Assembly: GCA_017399695.1 (NCBI GenBank)
Contig: JAFQBK010000006.1
Span: 1 to 64,000 of the forward strand
DNA length: 64,000 bases
From: Clostridia bacterium
Lineage (GTDB): Bacteria; Bacillota; Clostridia; UBA1381; UBA9506
Direction of reading: 5' to 3'
The number at the start of each line of letters is the position of its first letter. Within the stretch, counting starts at the first letter, position 1. The notes beneath the pieces are model-generated. The model was not told the origin of the DNA and ran no database searches. It saw only the letters and a program-made list of their open reading frames with translations. Shown one piece after another: positions 29,651 to 39,390 of the stretch. Both the position numbers and the translations under genes were made by a program.

Positions 29651-30580
29651 ATGCAGTTTCATCACAAGGATTTGTTGGGATTAAAAGAACTTTCCAAAGA
29701 GGAAATTTTGTCGATTCTGCGCCATGCACAGACGATGAAAGAAATCCTGATGCAGGATTCTAAAAAGACACCGCATCTGCAGGGAAAGTCAGTTGTTACA
29801 CTGTTTTATGAAAACAGCACGAGAACGAGAATGTCGTTTGAACTCGCATCCAAATATATGAGCGCCAATGCAGCAAACATTACGGCAAGCGGTTCTTCCG
29901 TTGCCAAGGGAGAAAGCCTCATCGATACGGCGCGTACCCTTGACCGGATGGGAACGGATGTCATTATCGTGCGCCATTCTTCCTCCGGTGCACCGCATCT
30001 GATTGCGCGGAACGTAAAAGCATCGGTGATTAACGCCGGTGACGGCATGAACGAGCATCCGACACAGGCGCTTCTCGATATGTTCACAATGATGGAGAAA
30101 AAAGGAAGCATCGAGGGCTTAAAGGTTGCGATTGTTGGTGATGTCAAGCACAGCCGTGTGGTTCGTTCCAACATTTATGGTTTGACAAAGCTGGGCGCAG
30201 AGGTTTCGGTTGGCGGCCCGTCAACCCTGATGCCGCCGGATATGGATAAGCTGGGTGTTTCGGTCTACCACAGCGTGGACGAGGCGATGATGGACGCTGA
30301 TGTGGTGATGGGATTAAGAATTCAGCAGGAACGTCAGAAAAGCGGTCTTCTGCCGAGCCTTCGTGAGTATCACAGATTCTTCGGAATTGACGAAAAACGC
30401 CTAAAATGTGCCAAACCGGATGCACTCTTAATGCATCCCGGACCGGTCAACCGCGGTGTCGAGCTGACCAGCGGCGTAATGGAGCTTGACCGTTGCTTTA
30501 TCGATGAGCAGGTCACCAACGGCGTTGCCGTTCGTATGGCGATCTTAAACATTTTGACCAGAGGAGGACGCGTAGAGTGA
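29651..30580 (+). CDS. pyrB: Aspartate carbamoyltransferase, catalytic subunit
   Basis: 309-aa enzyme joining carbamoyl phosphate and aspartate to carbamoyl aspartate. The carbamoyl-phosphate motif STRTR is at 56-60, the lysine loop is in SSVAKGES, and the HPTQ motif is at 136-139. [16 protein letters not shown] and [10 protein letters not shown] are the aspartate-domain hallmarks, and [11 protein letters not shown] is near the end. No regulatory chain gene (pyrI) follows, as expected for Firmicutes, so it should be a simple trimer. TAGGAGG lies before the ATG, overlapping the pyrR stop. pyrC overlaps its stop by GTGA. Confidence 0.97.
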   Translation: MQFHHKDLLGLKELSKEEILSILRHAQTMKEILMQDSKKTPHLQGKSVVTLFYENSTRTRMSFELASKYMSANAANITASGSSVAKGESLIDTARTLDRMGTDVIIVRHSSSGAPHLIARNVKASVINAGDGMNEHPTQALLDMFTMMEKKGSIEGLKVAIVGDVKHSRVVRSNIYGLTKLGAEVSVGGPSTLMPPDMDKLGVSVYHSVDEAMMDADVVMGLRIQQERQKSGLLPSLREYHRFFGIDEKRLKCAKPDALLMHPGPVNRGVELTSGVMELDRCFIDEQVTNGVAVRMAILNILTRGGRVE

Positions 30581-31863
30581 AAATATTGATTCAAGGCGGT
30601 CGTGTGATTGACCCGAAAACCAATACCGATAAAAAAGCAGATGTTTATATAGAAAACGGCGTGATTTCTGCCATTGGCGAAAATCTTGCAGCAAGCGATG
30701 CAGTAGTCATCAAAGCGGAAGGCAAAGTAGTTGCCCCCGGACTTTTGGATATGCACTGCCATCTGCGTGACCCGGGACAGGAATATAAAGAAGATATCGA
30801 AAGCGGAACGAAATCTGCGGCAAAGGGCGGCTTTACTTCGGTTGCCTGTATGCCGAACACCTCTCCGGTGATTGACAATGCTCCGTTGGTTGAGTATATC
30901 TTAAACAAAGCGCAGAAGGTCGGAAAAGTCAATGTCTTCCCGATTGGTGCAGTTACCAAGGGACTGGCAGGCGAGGTGTTAGCTGATATCGGCGAGCTTA
31001 AATTTGCCGGTGCGGTTGCTATTTCTGATGATGGCAAACCGGTGCAGAATGCAAACCTGATGCGAAGAGCATTAGAATATTCTTCGATGTTTGATATCCC
31101 CGTGCTTTCCCATTGTGAAGAGAAGGAACTGTTAGACGGCGGCGTAATGAACGAGGGATACATGTCCACCTATTTAGGGCTTAAGGGCATCTCCAATGCG
31201 GTGGAGGATGTACAGATTGCAAGAGATATTATCTTAGCAGAAACGACAGGAACGAAAGTTCATATCTGCCACGTCAGCACCAAGGGCGGTGTGGAACTCA
31301 TCCGAAACGCAAAGGCGCGTGGTGTTCGCGTGACCTGCGAAACCTGCCCGCATTACTTCTCTTTGACCGAGGCGGCAGTCGAGGGCTTTAACACCAACGC
31401 AAAGATGAATCCTCCGCTTCGTACGCAGGCGGATGTCGATGCAGTGATTGAGGGTCTCGTTGATGGCACGATTGATGTCATCGCAACTGACCACGCACCG
31501 CACCATATTGATGAGAAAAATCTGGAGTTTGACCAGGCATTAAACGGCATCGTCGGTTTTGAAACCGCCCTCAGCCTTGGCATTACCTATCTAGTGAAAA
31601 CAGGTAAGTTAACGCTCATAGAGCTTCTTCGCAAAATGACGGTCAACCCTGCAGCAATCCTTTCTCTTGCTAAAGGCGAGATTTCAGAAAATAAGGTGGC
31701 GGATGTGATTGTCTTTAACCCCGAGGAAGAATATACCGTAGATGTAAAAAGCTTTGCTACAAAATCAAAGAATTCGCCGTATGACGGTTACCGTTTGCAT
31801 GGTAAGGTAGAGTATACTATCGTTGGCGGTGAGCTTATCGTAGCAGAGGGTGAATTATTATAA
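30577..31863 (+). CDS. pyrC: Dihydroorotase
   Basis: 428-aa zinc amidohydrolase of the class I type, cyclising carbamoyl aspartate to dihydroorotate. The metal motif [10 protein letters not shown] (His60, His62) is near the start. [17 protein letters not shown] follows, and the later metal ligands are in HICHVST and [16 protein letters not shown]-type sequence appears as [13 protein letters not shown]. The GTG start overlaps the pyrB stop (GTGA), with GAGGAGG upstream, so translation is coupled. It is followed by pyrF after a 19-base gap. Confidence 0.96.
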   Translation: MKILIQGGRVIDPKTNTDKKADVYIENGVISAIGENLAASDAVVIKAEGKVVAPGLLDMHCHLRDPGQEYKEDIESGTKSAAKGGFTSVACMPNTSPVIDNAPLVEYILNKAQKVGKVNVFPIGAVTKGLAGEVLADIGELKFAGAVAISDDGKPVQNANLMRRALEYSSMFDIPVLSHCEEKELLDGGVMNEGYMSTYLGLKGISNAVEDVQIARDIILAETTGTKVHICHVSTKGGVELIRNAKARGVRVTCETCPHYFSLTEAAVEGFNTNAKMNPPLRTQADVDAVIEGLVDGTIDVIATDHAPHHIDEKNLEFDQALNGIVGFETALSLGITYLVKTGKLTLIELLRKMTVNPAAILSLAKGEISENKVADVIVFNPEEEYTVDVKSFATKSKNSPYDGYRLHGKVEYTIVGGELIVAEGELL

Positions 31864-31882
31864 ATCGCAGGAGGATATAGAG

Positions 31883-32800
31883 ATGTCAATGGATGCACTG
31901 ATTGAAAAAATAAAAGAGACAGGCAACCCGACCGTTGCAGGTCTTGACCCGAAACTGGACTATGTTCCTGAATTTATTAAGGAAGAAGCATACGACACTT
32001 ACGGCAAAAACGCCAAGGGTGCGGCGAAAGCACTTTTAGCGTTTAATAAAGGCTTAATGGACGAGCTTTCCGGCATTGTTCCTGCAGTGAAGCCGCAGAT
32101 GGCATACTATGAGATGTATGGTTTAGAGGGTCTTATGGCACTTTCTGAAACCGTCAGCTATGCAAAGGAAAAAGGATTTTATGTGATTTTAGACGGCAAG
32201 CGTAACGATATCGGCTCCACTGCAGAGGCATACGCAGAAGCATACCTCGGCGAATCGAAGATTGATGCAGACACGACCTGGACCGATTTTCCTGCCGATG
32301 CACTCACGGTTAACCCGTATCTCGGAACAGATGGCGTTTTGCCGTTTGTCAAGCAGTGCGAGGACAGAGATAAGGGCATTTTCGTTTTGGTTAAAACCTC
32401 GAACCCGTCCTCTGGTGAATTCCAGGACCTTGTGATTGACGGACAGACGCTTTATGAGCGTGTGGCAACGCTAGTCAACCGTTGGGGTATGAGTACGGTT
32501 GGAAAAACCGGTTATTCGGGAGTGGGCGCTGTAGTTGGCGCAACCTATCCGCAGCAGATTGAAGACCTTAGAAAGCTGATGCCGAATACGTATTTCTTAG
32601 TACCCGGCTATGGAGCACAGGGCGGAAAAGCAGAGGATGTAGCCAAAGCATTTAACGCAGACGGACTCGGCGCAATCATCAATGCGTCCCGTTCCATTAT
32701 GTGCGCTTATAAAAAAGCAGGAGCGCCGGAGGCTGACTTTGCAAAAGCTGCAAAGGAAGAGGCTCTGCGTATGAAATATGATATTATTCGGTTCATATAA
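31883..32800 (+). CDS. pyrF: Orotidine 5'-phosphate decarboxylase, type 2
   Basis: 305-aa enzyme converting OMP to UMP. This is the long type 2 form: NPTVAGLDPKLDYVPEF near the start, and the active-site DGKRNDIGS at 104-112 (Lys106 with the catalytic aspartates). ALTVNPYLGTDGVLPF and LVKTSNPSSGEFQ follow, and LVPGYGAQGG is the phosphate loop. AGGAGGAT supports the ATG at 31883, and a further ATG two codons on is weaker. pyrE, its usual partner, is not here but at 46.6 kb on the other strand. Confidence 0.96.
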   Translation: MSMDALIEKIKETGNPTVAGLDPKLDYVPEFIKEEAYDTYGKNAKGAAKALLAFNKGLMDELSGIVPAVKPQMAYYEMYGLEGLMALSETVSYAKEKGFYVILDGKRNDIGSTAEAYAEAYLGESKIDADTTWTDFPADALTVNPYLGTDGVLPFVKQCEDRDKGIFVLVKTSNPSSGEFQDLVIDGQTLYERVATLVNRWGMSTVGKTGYSGVGAVVGATYPQQIEDLRKLMPNTYFLVPGYGAQGGKAEDVAKAFNADGLGAIINASRSIMCAYKKAGAPEADFAKAAKEEALRMKYDIIRFI

Positions 32801-32842
32801 CGAAAAACAACGGTCTTATATAAAACCAAGGGAGGAATCAGT

Positions 32843-33919
32843 TTGAAACAGGCATATTTGGTGCTGGAGGACGGAACCGTTTTCGAGGGAGAGTCTTTTG
32901 GCGCAGAGGGAGAAACCATTGGTGAGGTTGTATTCACGACCGGCATGGTAGGGTATCAGGAGGAACTCACGGACCCCGCTTTTTCCGGAATGATTGTGAT
33001 GAGAACGTATCCGCTGACGGGTAATTACGGCGTCAACAGCGAGGATAACGAGTCAGATAAAACTTCGGTCCGCGGGTTGATTATCAAAGAGGCAGCGCTC
33101 TGTCCGAATAATTTCCGCTCGGAGGGAACCATTGAAGATTATCTTGTAAAAAACAATATTATTGCCATTACGGGCATTGATACCCGTGCGCTGACCCGAA
33201 AGCTCCGCGACGAGGGCGCAATGAACGGCATGATTACGACCGATAGCAACTTTGATTTTGAAAAACGCAAGGATGAAATCAAAGCATACGAGATCAGCGC
33301 AGATATGAAGGAATACAGCACAAAGGAAATTGATACCAAAGGAAACGGAACATATAAAGTCGCTGTGTTAGACATTGGAACTAAGCACAGCTTGATTGAG
33401 AATCTCATAGCGCACGATATGACAGTTACGGTGTATCCGGCAGATGCGAGCGCAGAAGAAATCTTAAAGAGAAGTCCCGACGGGATTGTGATTTCCGATG
33501 GCACAGGAAACCCCAAAGACTATGAGGGGATTTTGGATACGGTAAAAGAACTGCTTACCTCCAAACTCCCGATGATGGGTGTGGGCATGGGACATCTTTT
33601 GATGGCAAAAGCGAGTGGTGCAAGCCTTTTGAAAATGAAGTTTGGTCATCGTGGTGCCAACCAGCCGGTCAAGGACTTAGCAAGCGGTCGTACCTATATT
33701 ACCACACAGAATCACGGCTATGTTGTGGATAAGGATAGCGTACCGACAGATGTAATGGAAATTTCGCATATCAATATCAATGATGAAAGTGTCGAGGGAC
33801 TTCGCTTTCTAAACCAAAAGGCATACACCATGGCGTTTTCTCCTGATGCTGCGCGTGGCGTGCATACGACGGAGTATATGGTCAGCCGTTTGACAGAAAT
33901 GATGGGAGGAAACAAATAA
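32843..33919 (+). CDS. carA: Carbamoyl phosphate synthase small subunit, catalytic triad lost
   Basis: 358-aa CarA, normally the glutaminase that feeds ammonia to CarB. The N-terminal domain is ordinary (YLVLEDGTVFEGESFG, GYQEELTDPAF, TGIDTRALTRKLRDEGAMNG). The glutaminase domain keeps its length and fold landmarks (MKFGHRGANQPVKDL, QNHGYVVD) but lacks the active site. The nucleophile elbow reads GVGMGH with Gly248 in place of Cys, and the His-Pro-Glu pair reads Ser333-Pro-Asp335. The SNGPGDP loop reads SDGTGNP (218-224). The frame is intact. It starts at TTG behind GGAGGA, and its stop overlaps carB by one base. It probably serves as a structural subunit of an ammonia-dependent enzyme. Confidence 0.93.
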   Translation: MKQAYLVLEDGTVFEGESFGAEGETIGEVVFTTGMVGYQEELTDPAFSGMIVMRTYPLTGNYGVNSEDNESDKTSVRGLIIKEAALCPNNFRSEGTIEDYLVKNNIIAITGIDTRALTRKLRDEGAMNGMITTDSNFDFEKRKDEIKAYEISADMKEYSTKEIDTKGNGTYKVAVLDIGTKHSLIENLIAHDMTVTVYPADASAEEILKRSPDGIVISDGTGNPKDYEGILDTVKELLTSKLPMMGVGMGHLLMAKASGASLLKMKFGHRGANQPVKDLASGRTYITTQNHGYVVDKDSVPTDVMEISHININDESVEGLRFLNQKAYTMAFSPDAARGVHTTEYMVSRLTEMMGGNK

Positions 33920-36900
33920 TGCCGAAGAGAGAAGATGTAAAAAAAGTATTGGTTATCGGCTCCGGCCCGATTGTCATCGGACAGGCGGCAGAATTTGACT
34001 ACGCAGGTACACAGGCGTGCCGTGCGCTCAAAGAAGAAGGCTTAGAGGTTGTCTTAATCAACTCCAACCCCGCAACCATCATGACGGATAAAATGATGGC
34101 GGATAAAATCTATATCGAGCCATTAGTTGCCGATGTGGTGAAAAAGATTATAGAAATTGAAAAACCCGACAGTATCCTCCCGACCTTAGGCGGCCAGACG
34201 GGCTTAAACCTTGCCATGGAGTTGGCAGAGGAAGGCTATCTTGACAAGATGGGTGTAAAGCTTTTGGGAACGGCTACCTCTGCAATTAAAATGGCAGAAG
34301 ACCGTCAGGAATTTAAGGACACGATGGAGTCCATCGGTGAGCCGTGTATCGCATCCAAAGTGGTTGATACCTATGAGGATGCACTTTCCTTTGCGAAAGA
34401 AATTGGTTTTCCGGTCATCGTGCGTCCGGCATATACCCTGGGTGGTACCGGCGGCGGTATCGCATATACCGAGGCTGACCTTGAGGAAATCGCACCGAAC
34501 GGGCTTAGACTATCTCGTGTGCATCAGGTACTGATTGAAAAATGTATCTCCGGTTGGAAAGAGATTGAGTTTGAGGTTATCCGTGATGCCAAGGGCAACG
34601 CAATTACTGTTTGCTCGATGGAAAACATTGACCCTGTCGGTATCCATACGGGTGATTCTATCGTTGTCGCTCCGGCGCAGACCCTTTCCACAAAAGAATA
34701 TCAGATGCTTCGTAATGCATCCTTAAATATCATCAACGCACTCGGCATTGAGGGCGGTTGTAACTGCCAGTTTGCACTGCATCCAGACAGCTTAGAGTAT
34801 GCGGTCATCGAGGTAAATCCGCGTGTGTCTCGTTCATCGGCACTGGCATCCAAAGCAACCGGCTATCCGATTGCAAAGGTAACCTCTAAAATCGCCATCG
34901 GCTACAGCCTTGACGAAATTAAAAATGCCGTTACTGGAACGACTTTCGCTTGCTTTGAGCCGACCATTGACTATGTGGTCATTAAGTTCCCGAAATGGCC
35001 GTTTGATAAGTTTGTAAAGGCAAAGAGAACGCTCGGCACGCAGATGAAAGCAACCGGCGAAATTATGGCAATTTCCGATTCCATCGAGGGAGGACTTATG
35101 AAATCTGTTCGCTCGCTCGAACTCGGACTTCACAGCTTTGAAATGCCGAAGCTGAAGAATCTGCCGAAGAAAGAAATTGAAAAACGTCTGTCGGCAGTTG
35201 ATGATGAGCGTATGTTTGTCATCTGTGAGGCAATCCGCCGTGGTATTTCGCTGGACACCATTCACGAAATTACAATGATTGATATTTTCTTCTTAGATAA
35301 GCTCAAAAATATCGTAGAGATGGAAAACATCTTAAAGGAGGGCAATCTTTCCCGTGGCATTTTAGCCAAGGCAAAGCGTATGGGCTTTGTTGATAAGACC
35401 ATCGCGGCGTTTTCCGGTATGAAAGAAGAGGAAATCAAGGCTCTGCGCAGCCGCTACGGAATCCTTCCGACCTATAAGAAGGTTGACACCTGTGCAGCGG
35501 AGTTTGAGGCAGAAACTCCGTACTACTATTCTACCTATAACCAATTCTCCGAGGCGGCACCGTCTGACAAGAAAAAGATTTTGGTTATCGGCTCCGGTCC
35601 GATTCGTATCGGTCAGGGTATCGAGTTTGACTACTGCTCGGTTCATTCCGTATGGGCATTAAAAGAGGCGGGCTACGAAACCATTATTGTAAATAACAAT
35701 CCCGAAACCGTAAGTACCGACTTCGATACGGCAGACAAGCTCTATTTTGAGCCGCTGACCGCAGAAGATGTACAGAATATTGTTGAGATTGAAAAGCCGT
35801 ATGGCGCACTCGTTCAGTTCGGCGGTCAGACAGCAATCAAGCTGACACAAGCCCTCAAAGATATGGGCGTAAATATCCTCGGCACCAAAGCAGAAGATGT
35901 TGATGCGGCAGAGGACAGAGAACTGTTTGACGAGATTTTGGAAGAGTGCAATATTCCGCGTCCGGCAGGCAGAACGGTATTTACGCATCAGGAAGCATTA
36001 GAGGCAGCGAATGAGCTTGGCTATCCTGTGTTAGTTCGTCCGTCCTATGTGCTTGGCGGTCAGGGCATGGAAATTGCGTTTAACGACAATGATGTCAAGG
36101 AATTTATGGATATCATTACGCTGATTAAGCAGGAGCATCCGATTCTGGTTGACAAGTATATGATGGGTAAGGAACTTGAGGTTGATGCTATCTGTGATGG
36201 CGAGGATATCTTAATCCCCGGTATTATGGAGCATTTGGAGCGTGCAGGTGTGCACTCCGGCGACTCCATCTCGGTTTATCCGACACAGACGATTTCCCAA
36301 AAGCACAAGGATATTTTGGTTGACTACACGAAGAAGCTTGCCAAGGCACTCCATGTCGTTGGTCTTGTCAACATCCAGTTCGTGCTTTATGAGGATGAGG
36401 TGTATGTCATCGAGGTAAACCCGCGTTCCTCGCGTACCGTACCGTATATCTCCAAGGTAACCAATGTACCGATGGTAGACCTTGCAACGCGTTGCGTGCT
36501 CGGCGAGAAGTTAAAGGATATGGGTTGCGGAACGGGCTTGCATCCGGAGGGAGACTATGTTGCAGTCAAGGTTCCGGTGTTCTCGTTTGAAAAGCTTCAC
36601 GATGTTGATACTTCGCTCGGACCGGAAATGAAATCCACCGGTGAAGTTTTGGGTATCTCCAAGACCTTTGGTGAGGCGCTTTATAAGGGTCTTTTAGCTG
36701 CAGGCTTTAAGATGACAGCTGGCGGAAATGTCTTGATTACCGTCCGTGATAACGATAAGCGGGAGATGCTTGATATTGCCAAGAATTTTGAAGAAATGGG
36801 CTTTAATATTTACGCAACCGCAAACACCGCACATTACTTAAACAATAACTGTGTGGCAACGAGCGTGGTGAAGAAAATCGGCGAGGGTAGCCCTGACATT

Positions 36901-37116
36901 TTAGATTTAATGCAGGCAGGCAAGTTTGATATGGTCATCAATACGCCGACCCGTGGTCGTCAGCCGGGCAGAGACGGATTTAAGATTCGCCGTAAGACGG
37001 TGGAACATTCCATTCCGTGTCTGACTTCGCTCGATACGGCAAACGCTTATATCAAGAGCTTAAAATCGGGCGTATCCAGAGAAGAACTCAATATGGTTGA
37101 TTTAAGAGATGTATAA
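33919..37116 (+). CDS. carB: Carbamoyl phosphate synthase large subunit
   Basis: 1065-aa synthetase making carbamoyl phosphate from bicarbonate, ATP and ammonia. Two homologous ATP-grasp halves are clear: VLVIGSGPIVIGQAAEFDYAG at the start and VIGSGPIRIGQGIEFDYCS at about residue 557. Each is followed by the PTLGGQTGLN / VQFGGQTAIK motif and a glycine-rich ATP loop (RPAYTLGGTGGG, RPSYVLGGQGM). EVNPRVSRSSAL and EVNPRSSRTVPY are the metal-site repeats. The C-terminal MGS-like allosteric domain (FEEMGFNIYATANTAHYL, TPTRGRQPGRDGFKIRR) is complete. Length is normal. It ends the operon at a strong terminator. Confidence 0.97.
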   Translation: MPKREDVKKVLVIGSGPIVIGQAAEFDYAGTQACRALKEEGLEVVLINSNPATIMTDKMMADKIYIEPLVADVVKKIIEIEKPDSILPTLGGQTGLNLAMELAEEGYLDKMGVKLLGTATSAIKMAEDRQEFKDTMESIGEPCIASKVVDTYEDALSFAKEIGFPVIVRPAYTLGGTGGGIAYTEADLEEIAPNGLRLSRVHQVLIEKCISGWKEIEFEVIRDAKGNAITVCSMENIDPVGIHTGDSIVVAPAQTLSTKEYQMLRNASLNIINALGIEGGCNCQFALHPDSLEYAVIEVNPRVSRSSALASKATGYPIAKVTSKIAIGYSLDEIKNAVTGTTFACFEPTIDYVVIKFPKWPFDKFVKAKRTLGTQMKATGEIMAISDSIEGGLMKSVRSLELGLHSFEMPKLKNLPKKEIEKRLSAVDDERMFVICEAIRRGISLDTIHEITMIDIFFLDKLKNIVEMENILKEGNLSRGILAKAKRMGFVDKTIAAFSGMKEEEIKALRSRYGILPTYKKVDTCAAEFEAETPYYYSTYNQFSEAAPSDKKKILVIGSGPIRIGQGIEFDYCSVHSVWALKEAGYETIIVNNNPETVSTDFDTADKLYFEPLTAEDVQNIVEIEKPYGALVQFGGQTAIKLTQALKDMGVNILGTKAEDVDAAEDRELFDEILEECNIPRPAGRTVFTHQEALEAANELGYPVLVRPSYVLGGQGMEIAFNDNDVKEFMDIITLIKQEHPILVDKYMMGKELEVDAICDGEDILIPGIMEHLERAGVHSGDSISVYPTQTISQKHKDILVDYTKKLAKALHVVGLVNIQFVLYEDEVYVIEVNPRSSRTVPYISKVTNVPMVDLATRCVLGEKLKDMGCGTGLHPEGDYVAVKVPVFSFEKLHDVDTSLGPEMKSTGEVLGISKTFGEALYKGLLAAGFKMTAGGNVLITVRDNDKREMLDIAKNFEEMGFNIYATANTAHYLNNNCVATSVVKKIGEGSPDILDLMQAGKFDMVINTPTRGRQPGRDGFKIRRKTVEHSIPCLTSLDTANAYIKSLKSGVSREELNMVDLRDV

Positions 37117-37122
37117 AGCAGA

Positions 37123-37159
37123 AACGCCGTGGCATTATGCTGCGGCGTTCTATTTTTTT
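37123..37159 (+). terminator. Terminator of the pyr operon
   Basis: AACGCCG (37123-37129) pairs with CGGCGTT (37143-37149), inner GGCA/TGC pairing, then a T-run. Confidence 0.85.
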
Positions 37160-37170
37160 GCAGAAAAACA

Positions 37171-37199
37171 TAGACTTTCTTTTGGAAATTTAGTATAAT
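37171..37199 (+). promoter_or_regulatory. Promoter for apgM-like/yitT/pyk operon
   Basis: TAGACT (37171-37176), 17-bp spacer, TATAAT (37194-37199). Confidence 0.6.
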
Positions 37200-37231
37200 A
37201 AAAAGAGAATTTTTGGCAAGGAGGCCCTTTT

Positions 37232-38446
37232 ATGAAATATGTAGTATTTTTAGGCGACGGCATGGCGGATGTTCCGTCCTCTGCTCTGGGTGGAAAAACG
37301 CCACTTGAGCTTGCCGATAAGCCGAATATAGATGCGCTCTGCGAGCATGGAATCATCGGTCTTGCAAAGACGATTGATGATTCATTATCTCCGGGCAGCG
37401 ATGTTGCAAACTTAAGCGTTTTGGGCTATGACCCGACTGTGTATTATACCGGTCGTTCGCCCTTAGAGGCGCTCAGCATCGGCGTTGCACTTTCGGACAA
37501 TGACGTGACGTTTCGTGCCAATTTGGTAACGGTATCAGACGAATCTGACTACGCGGAAAAAACGATGGTCGATTACAGCTCGGGCGAAATCACCACCGAA
37601 GAGGCAGGCGAGTTGATTGCATACTTAAAAGAACATATGAGCTTTCCGCATATCGAGCTTCACGCAGGCATCAGTTACCGCCATCTCTTGGTATGGGACG
37701 GTGGTTCAACGAATGTCAGCCTGACTCCGCCGCATGATATTTCCGATAAAAAAGTGACCGAATACCTGCCCAAGGGTGACGGCGCAGAGACGCTGCTTGC
37801 CATTATGAAAAAGAGCCATGAGCTTTTATCCGATCACCCGATTAACAAAGCACGTATTGCGCGTGGTTTAAATCCAGCCAATTCGCTTTGGATTTGGGGC
37901 GAGGGCAGAAAACCGCAATTAGATTCATTCCGCGAAAAGTACGGTCTTTCAGGCAGTATGATTTCGGCAGTCGATTTATTAAAGGGCATCGGCAAAGGAA
38001 CGGGGATGAATGTCGTCGAGGTTCCGGGTGCCACGGGAAATATTGACACCAACTTTGACGGAAAAGCCGAGGCTGCAATCAATGAATTAAAGAAAGGTCA
38101 GGAGTTTATCTATATCCATGTCGAGGCTCCGGACGAATGTGGTCATCACGGCGACGCAGAAGGAAAAATTGAGTCAATTGGTCTCATTGATAAAAAAATT
38201 GTTGGTCCGGTCGTTTCCTACTTAAAGGAAAGCGGAGAAGACTTCCGTATTTTAGTAACGCCTGACCATCCGACACCGCTTGCGATTAAAACACATTCGC
38301 GCGCGGAGGTTCCGTTTGTGATTTATGATAGCGGTGCGAAAGAAGGCTTAGGTCTTTCCTATACCGAGGCAAATGCAAAGCAGACGGGCATCTATTTAGA
38401 TAAGGGATATCAGCTGATGCAGTATCTTCTGAATGGGGAAATATAA
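37232..38446 (+). CDS. Archaeal-type phosphoglycerate mutase / proposed homoserine kinase
   Basis: 404-aa alkaline-phosphatase-superfamily enzyme. It begins YVVFLGDGMADVP (metal aspartate) and has the nucleophile serine in LSPGSDVANLSVLGYDP. It ends with the metal-binding EAPDECGHHGD and TPDHPTP / THSRAEVPF motifs, as in cofactor-independent phosphoglycerate mutases of archaeal type (ApgM). Bacterial members of this exact form have also been proposed to be homoserine kinases, so the name is not settled. AAGGAGG precedes the ATG. Being in operon with pyruvate kinase favours glycolysis; no threonine genes are in view. Confidence 0.8.
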   Translation: MKYVVFLGDGMADVPSSALGGKTPLELADKPNIDALCEHGIIGLAKTIDDSLSPGSDVANLSVLGYDPTVYYTGRSPLEALSIGVALSDNDVTFRANLVTVSDESDYAEKTMVDYSSGEITTEEAGELIAYLKEHMSFPHIELHAGISYRHLLVWDGGSTNVSLTPPHDISDKKVTEYLPKGDGAETLLAIMKKSHELLSDHPINKARIARGLNPANSLWIWGEGRKPQLDSFREKYGLSGSMISAVDLLKGIGKGTGMNVVEVPGATGNIDTNFDGKAEAAINELKKGQEFIYIHVEAPDECGHHGDAEGKIESIGLIDKKIVGPVVSYLKESGEDFRILVTPDHPTPLAIKTHSRAEVPFVIYDSGAKEGLGLSYTEANAKQTGIYLDKGYQLMQYLLNGEI

Positions 38447-38474
38447 AATTTGATGTTATAAGAATGGTGATCGT

Positions 38475-39356
38475 ATGAAAAAAATCGCTGCCTTGTTTCA
38501 ACAAATGAGTATCAAGAACATATTGCTTTTGACTTTGGCAGGAATGGTAAATGCCGTAGGAATTACCTTGTTTTTATATCCTGTTAAGCTGTATGACAGC
38601 GGAATTTCCGGAACTTCTATGCTTTTGGCACAGATTACGCCGGAGTATTTGACTCTGTCTATATTCTTGTTGGTTCTTAATATTCCGTTGTTTATTTATG
38701 GATTAAAAAAGCAGGGCTTGGTATTTACGATATATGCCATTTATACAGTCGTAATTTATTCCATATCCGCCTGGCTGATTACGGATATTTTGCCGGTAGA
38801 TGTGAGCTTTGCCTCGCCTCTTGCCGGAACAGACCTGCTTTTATGCGCGCTCTTTGGCGGTTTGATTTCCGGTATCGGCAGCGGTCTTGCCATTCGGAAT
38901 GGCGGCGCAATGGATGGCATTGAGGTTATGGCGGTTATATTTGCCAAGAGAATCGGCATTAGTGTCGGAAGTTTTGTGATGACTTATAATGTTTTGCTGT
39001 ATGTAACCTGCGGTATGATTCTTAGCAGCTGGACATTGCCGCTATATTCCATCATAACCTATATGGCAGGACTTAAGACTATCGACTTTATTGTCGAGGG
39101 CTTAGACCGTGAAAAATGTGCGATGATTGTAACCGACAAACCGGATGAAATCTGTGCTGTCTTAACTAAGACATTTGAAATTGGAATGACGCGTGTGGAG
39201 GCAAAGGGCGGCTATTCCGGCAAGGATAAAACAGTGGTATATTTTGTCGTGAACCGATTTCAGGTAACAAAGATGAAGAGTATCGTTCACGAAATCGACA
39301 GTGGCGCTTACATTATTTTGAGTGAGGTTGCGGATATATTTAAGTCGAATCAGTAA
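38475..39356 (+). CDS. YitT-family membrane protein
   Basis: 293-aa protein of the YitT (DUF161 plus DUF2179) family. Five to six membrane helices fill the first 200 residues (NILLLTLAGMVNAVGITLFLYPVK is the typical opening, GGLISGIGSGLAIRNGGAMDG the signature). A C-terminal soluble DUF2179 domain follows (CAMIVTDKPDEICAVL, KGGYSGKDKTVVYFVV). The function of the family is unresolved. AATGGTGAT precedes the start. It lies 28 bp after the mutase gene and 34 bp before pyk, so it sits inside a glycolytic operon without an obvious connection. Confidence 0.9.
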   Translation: MKKIAALFQQMSIKNILLLTLAGMVNAVGITLFLYPVKLYDSGISGTSMLLAQITPEYLTLSIFLLVLNIPLFIYGLKKQGLVFTIYAIYTVVIYSISAWLITDILPVDVSFASPLAGTDLLLCALFGGLISGIGSGLAIRNGGAMDGIEVMAVIFAKRIGISVGSFVMTYNVLLYVTCGMILSSWTLPLYSIITYMAGLKTIDFIVEGLDREKCAMIVTDKPDEICAVLTKTFEIGMTRVEAKGGYSGKDKTVVYFVVNRFQVTKMKSIVHEIDSGAYIILSEVADIFKSNQ

Positions 39357-39390
39357 AATCAGAGGAAAAGTATTTAACGGAGATGAGAAT

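Noticed and set aside
33485-33850. Frameshift or sequencing error as cause of the CarA active-site loss
   Set aside because: The reading frame is open throughout, flanking conserved residues (MKFGH, QNHGY, HTTEY region) stay in register, and three separate sites differ, which a single indel cannot explain.
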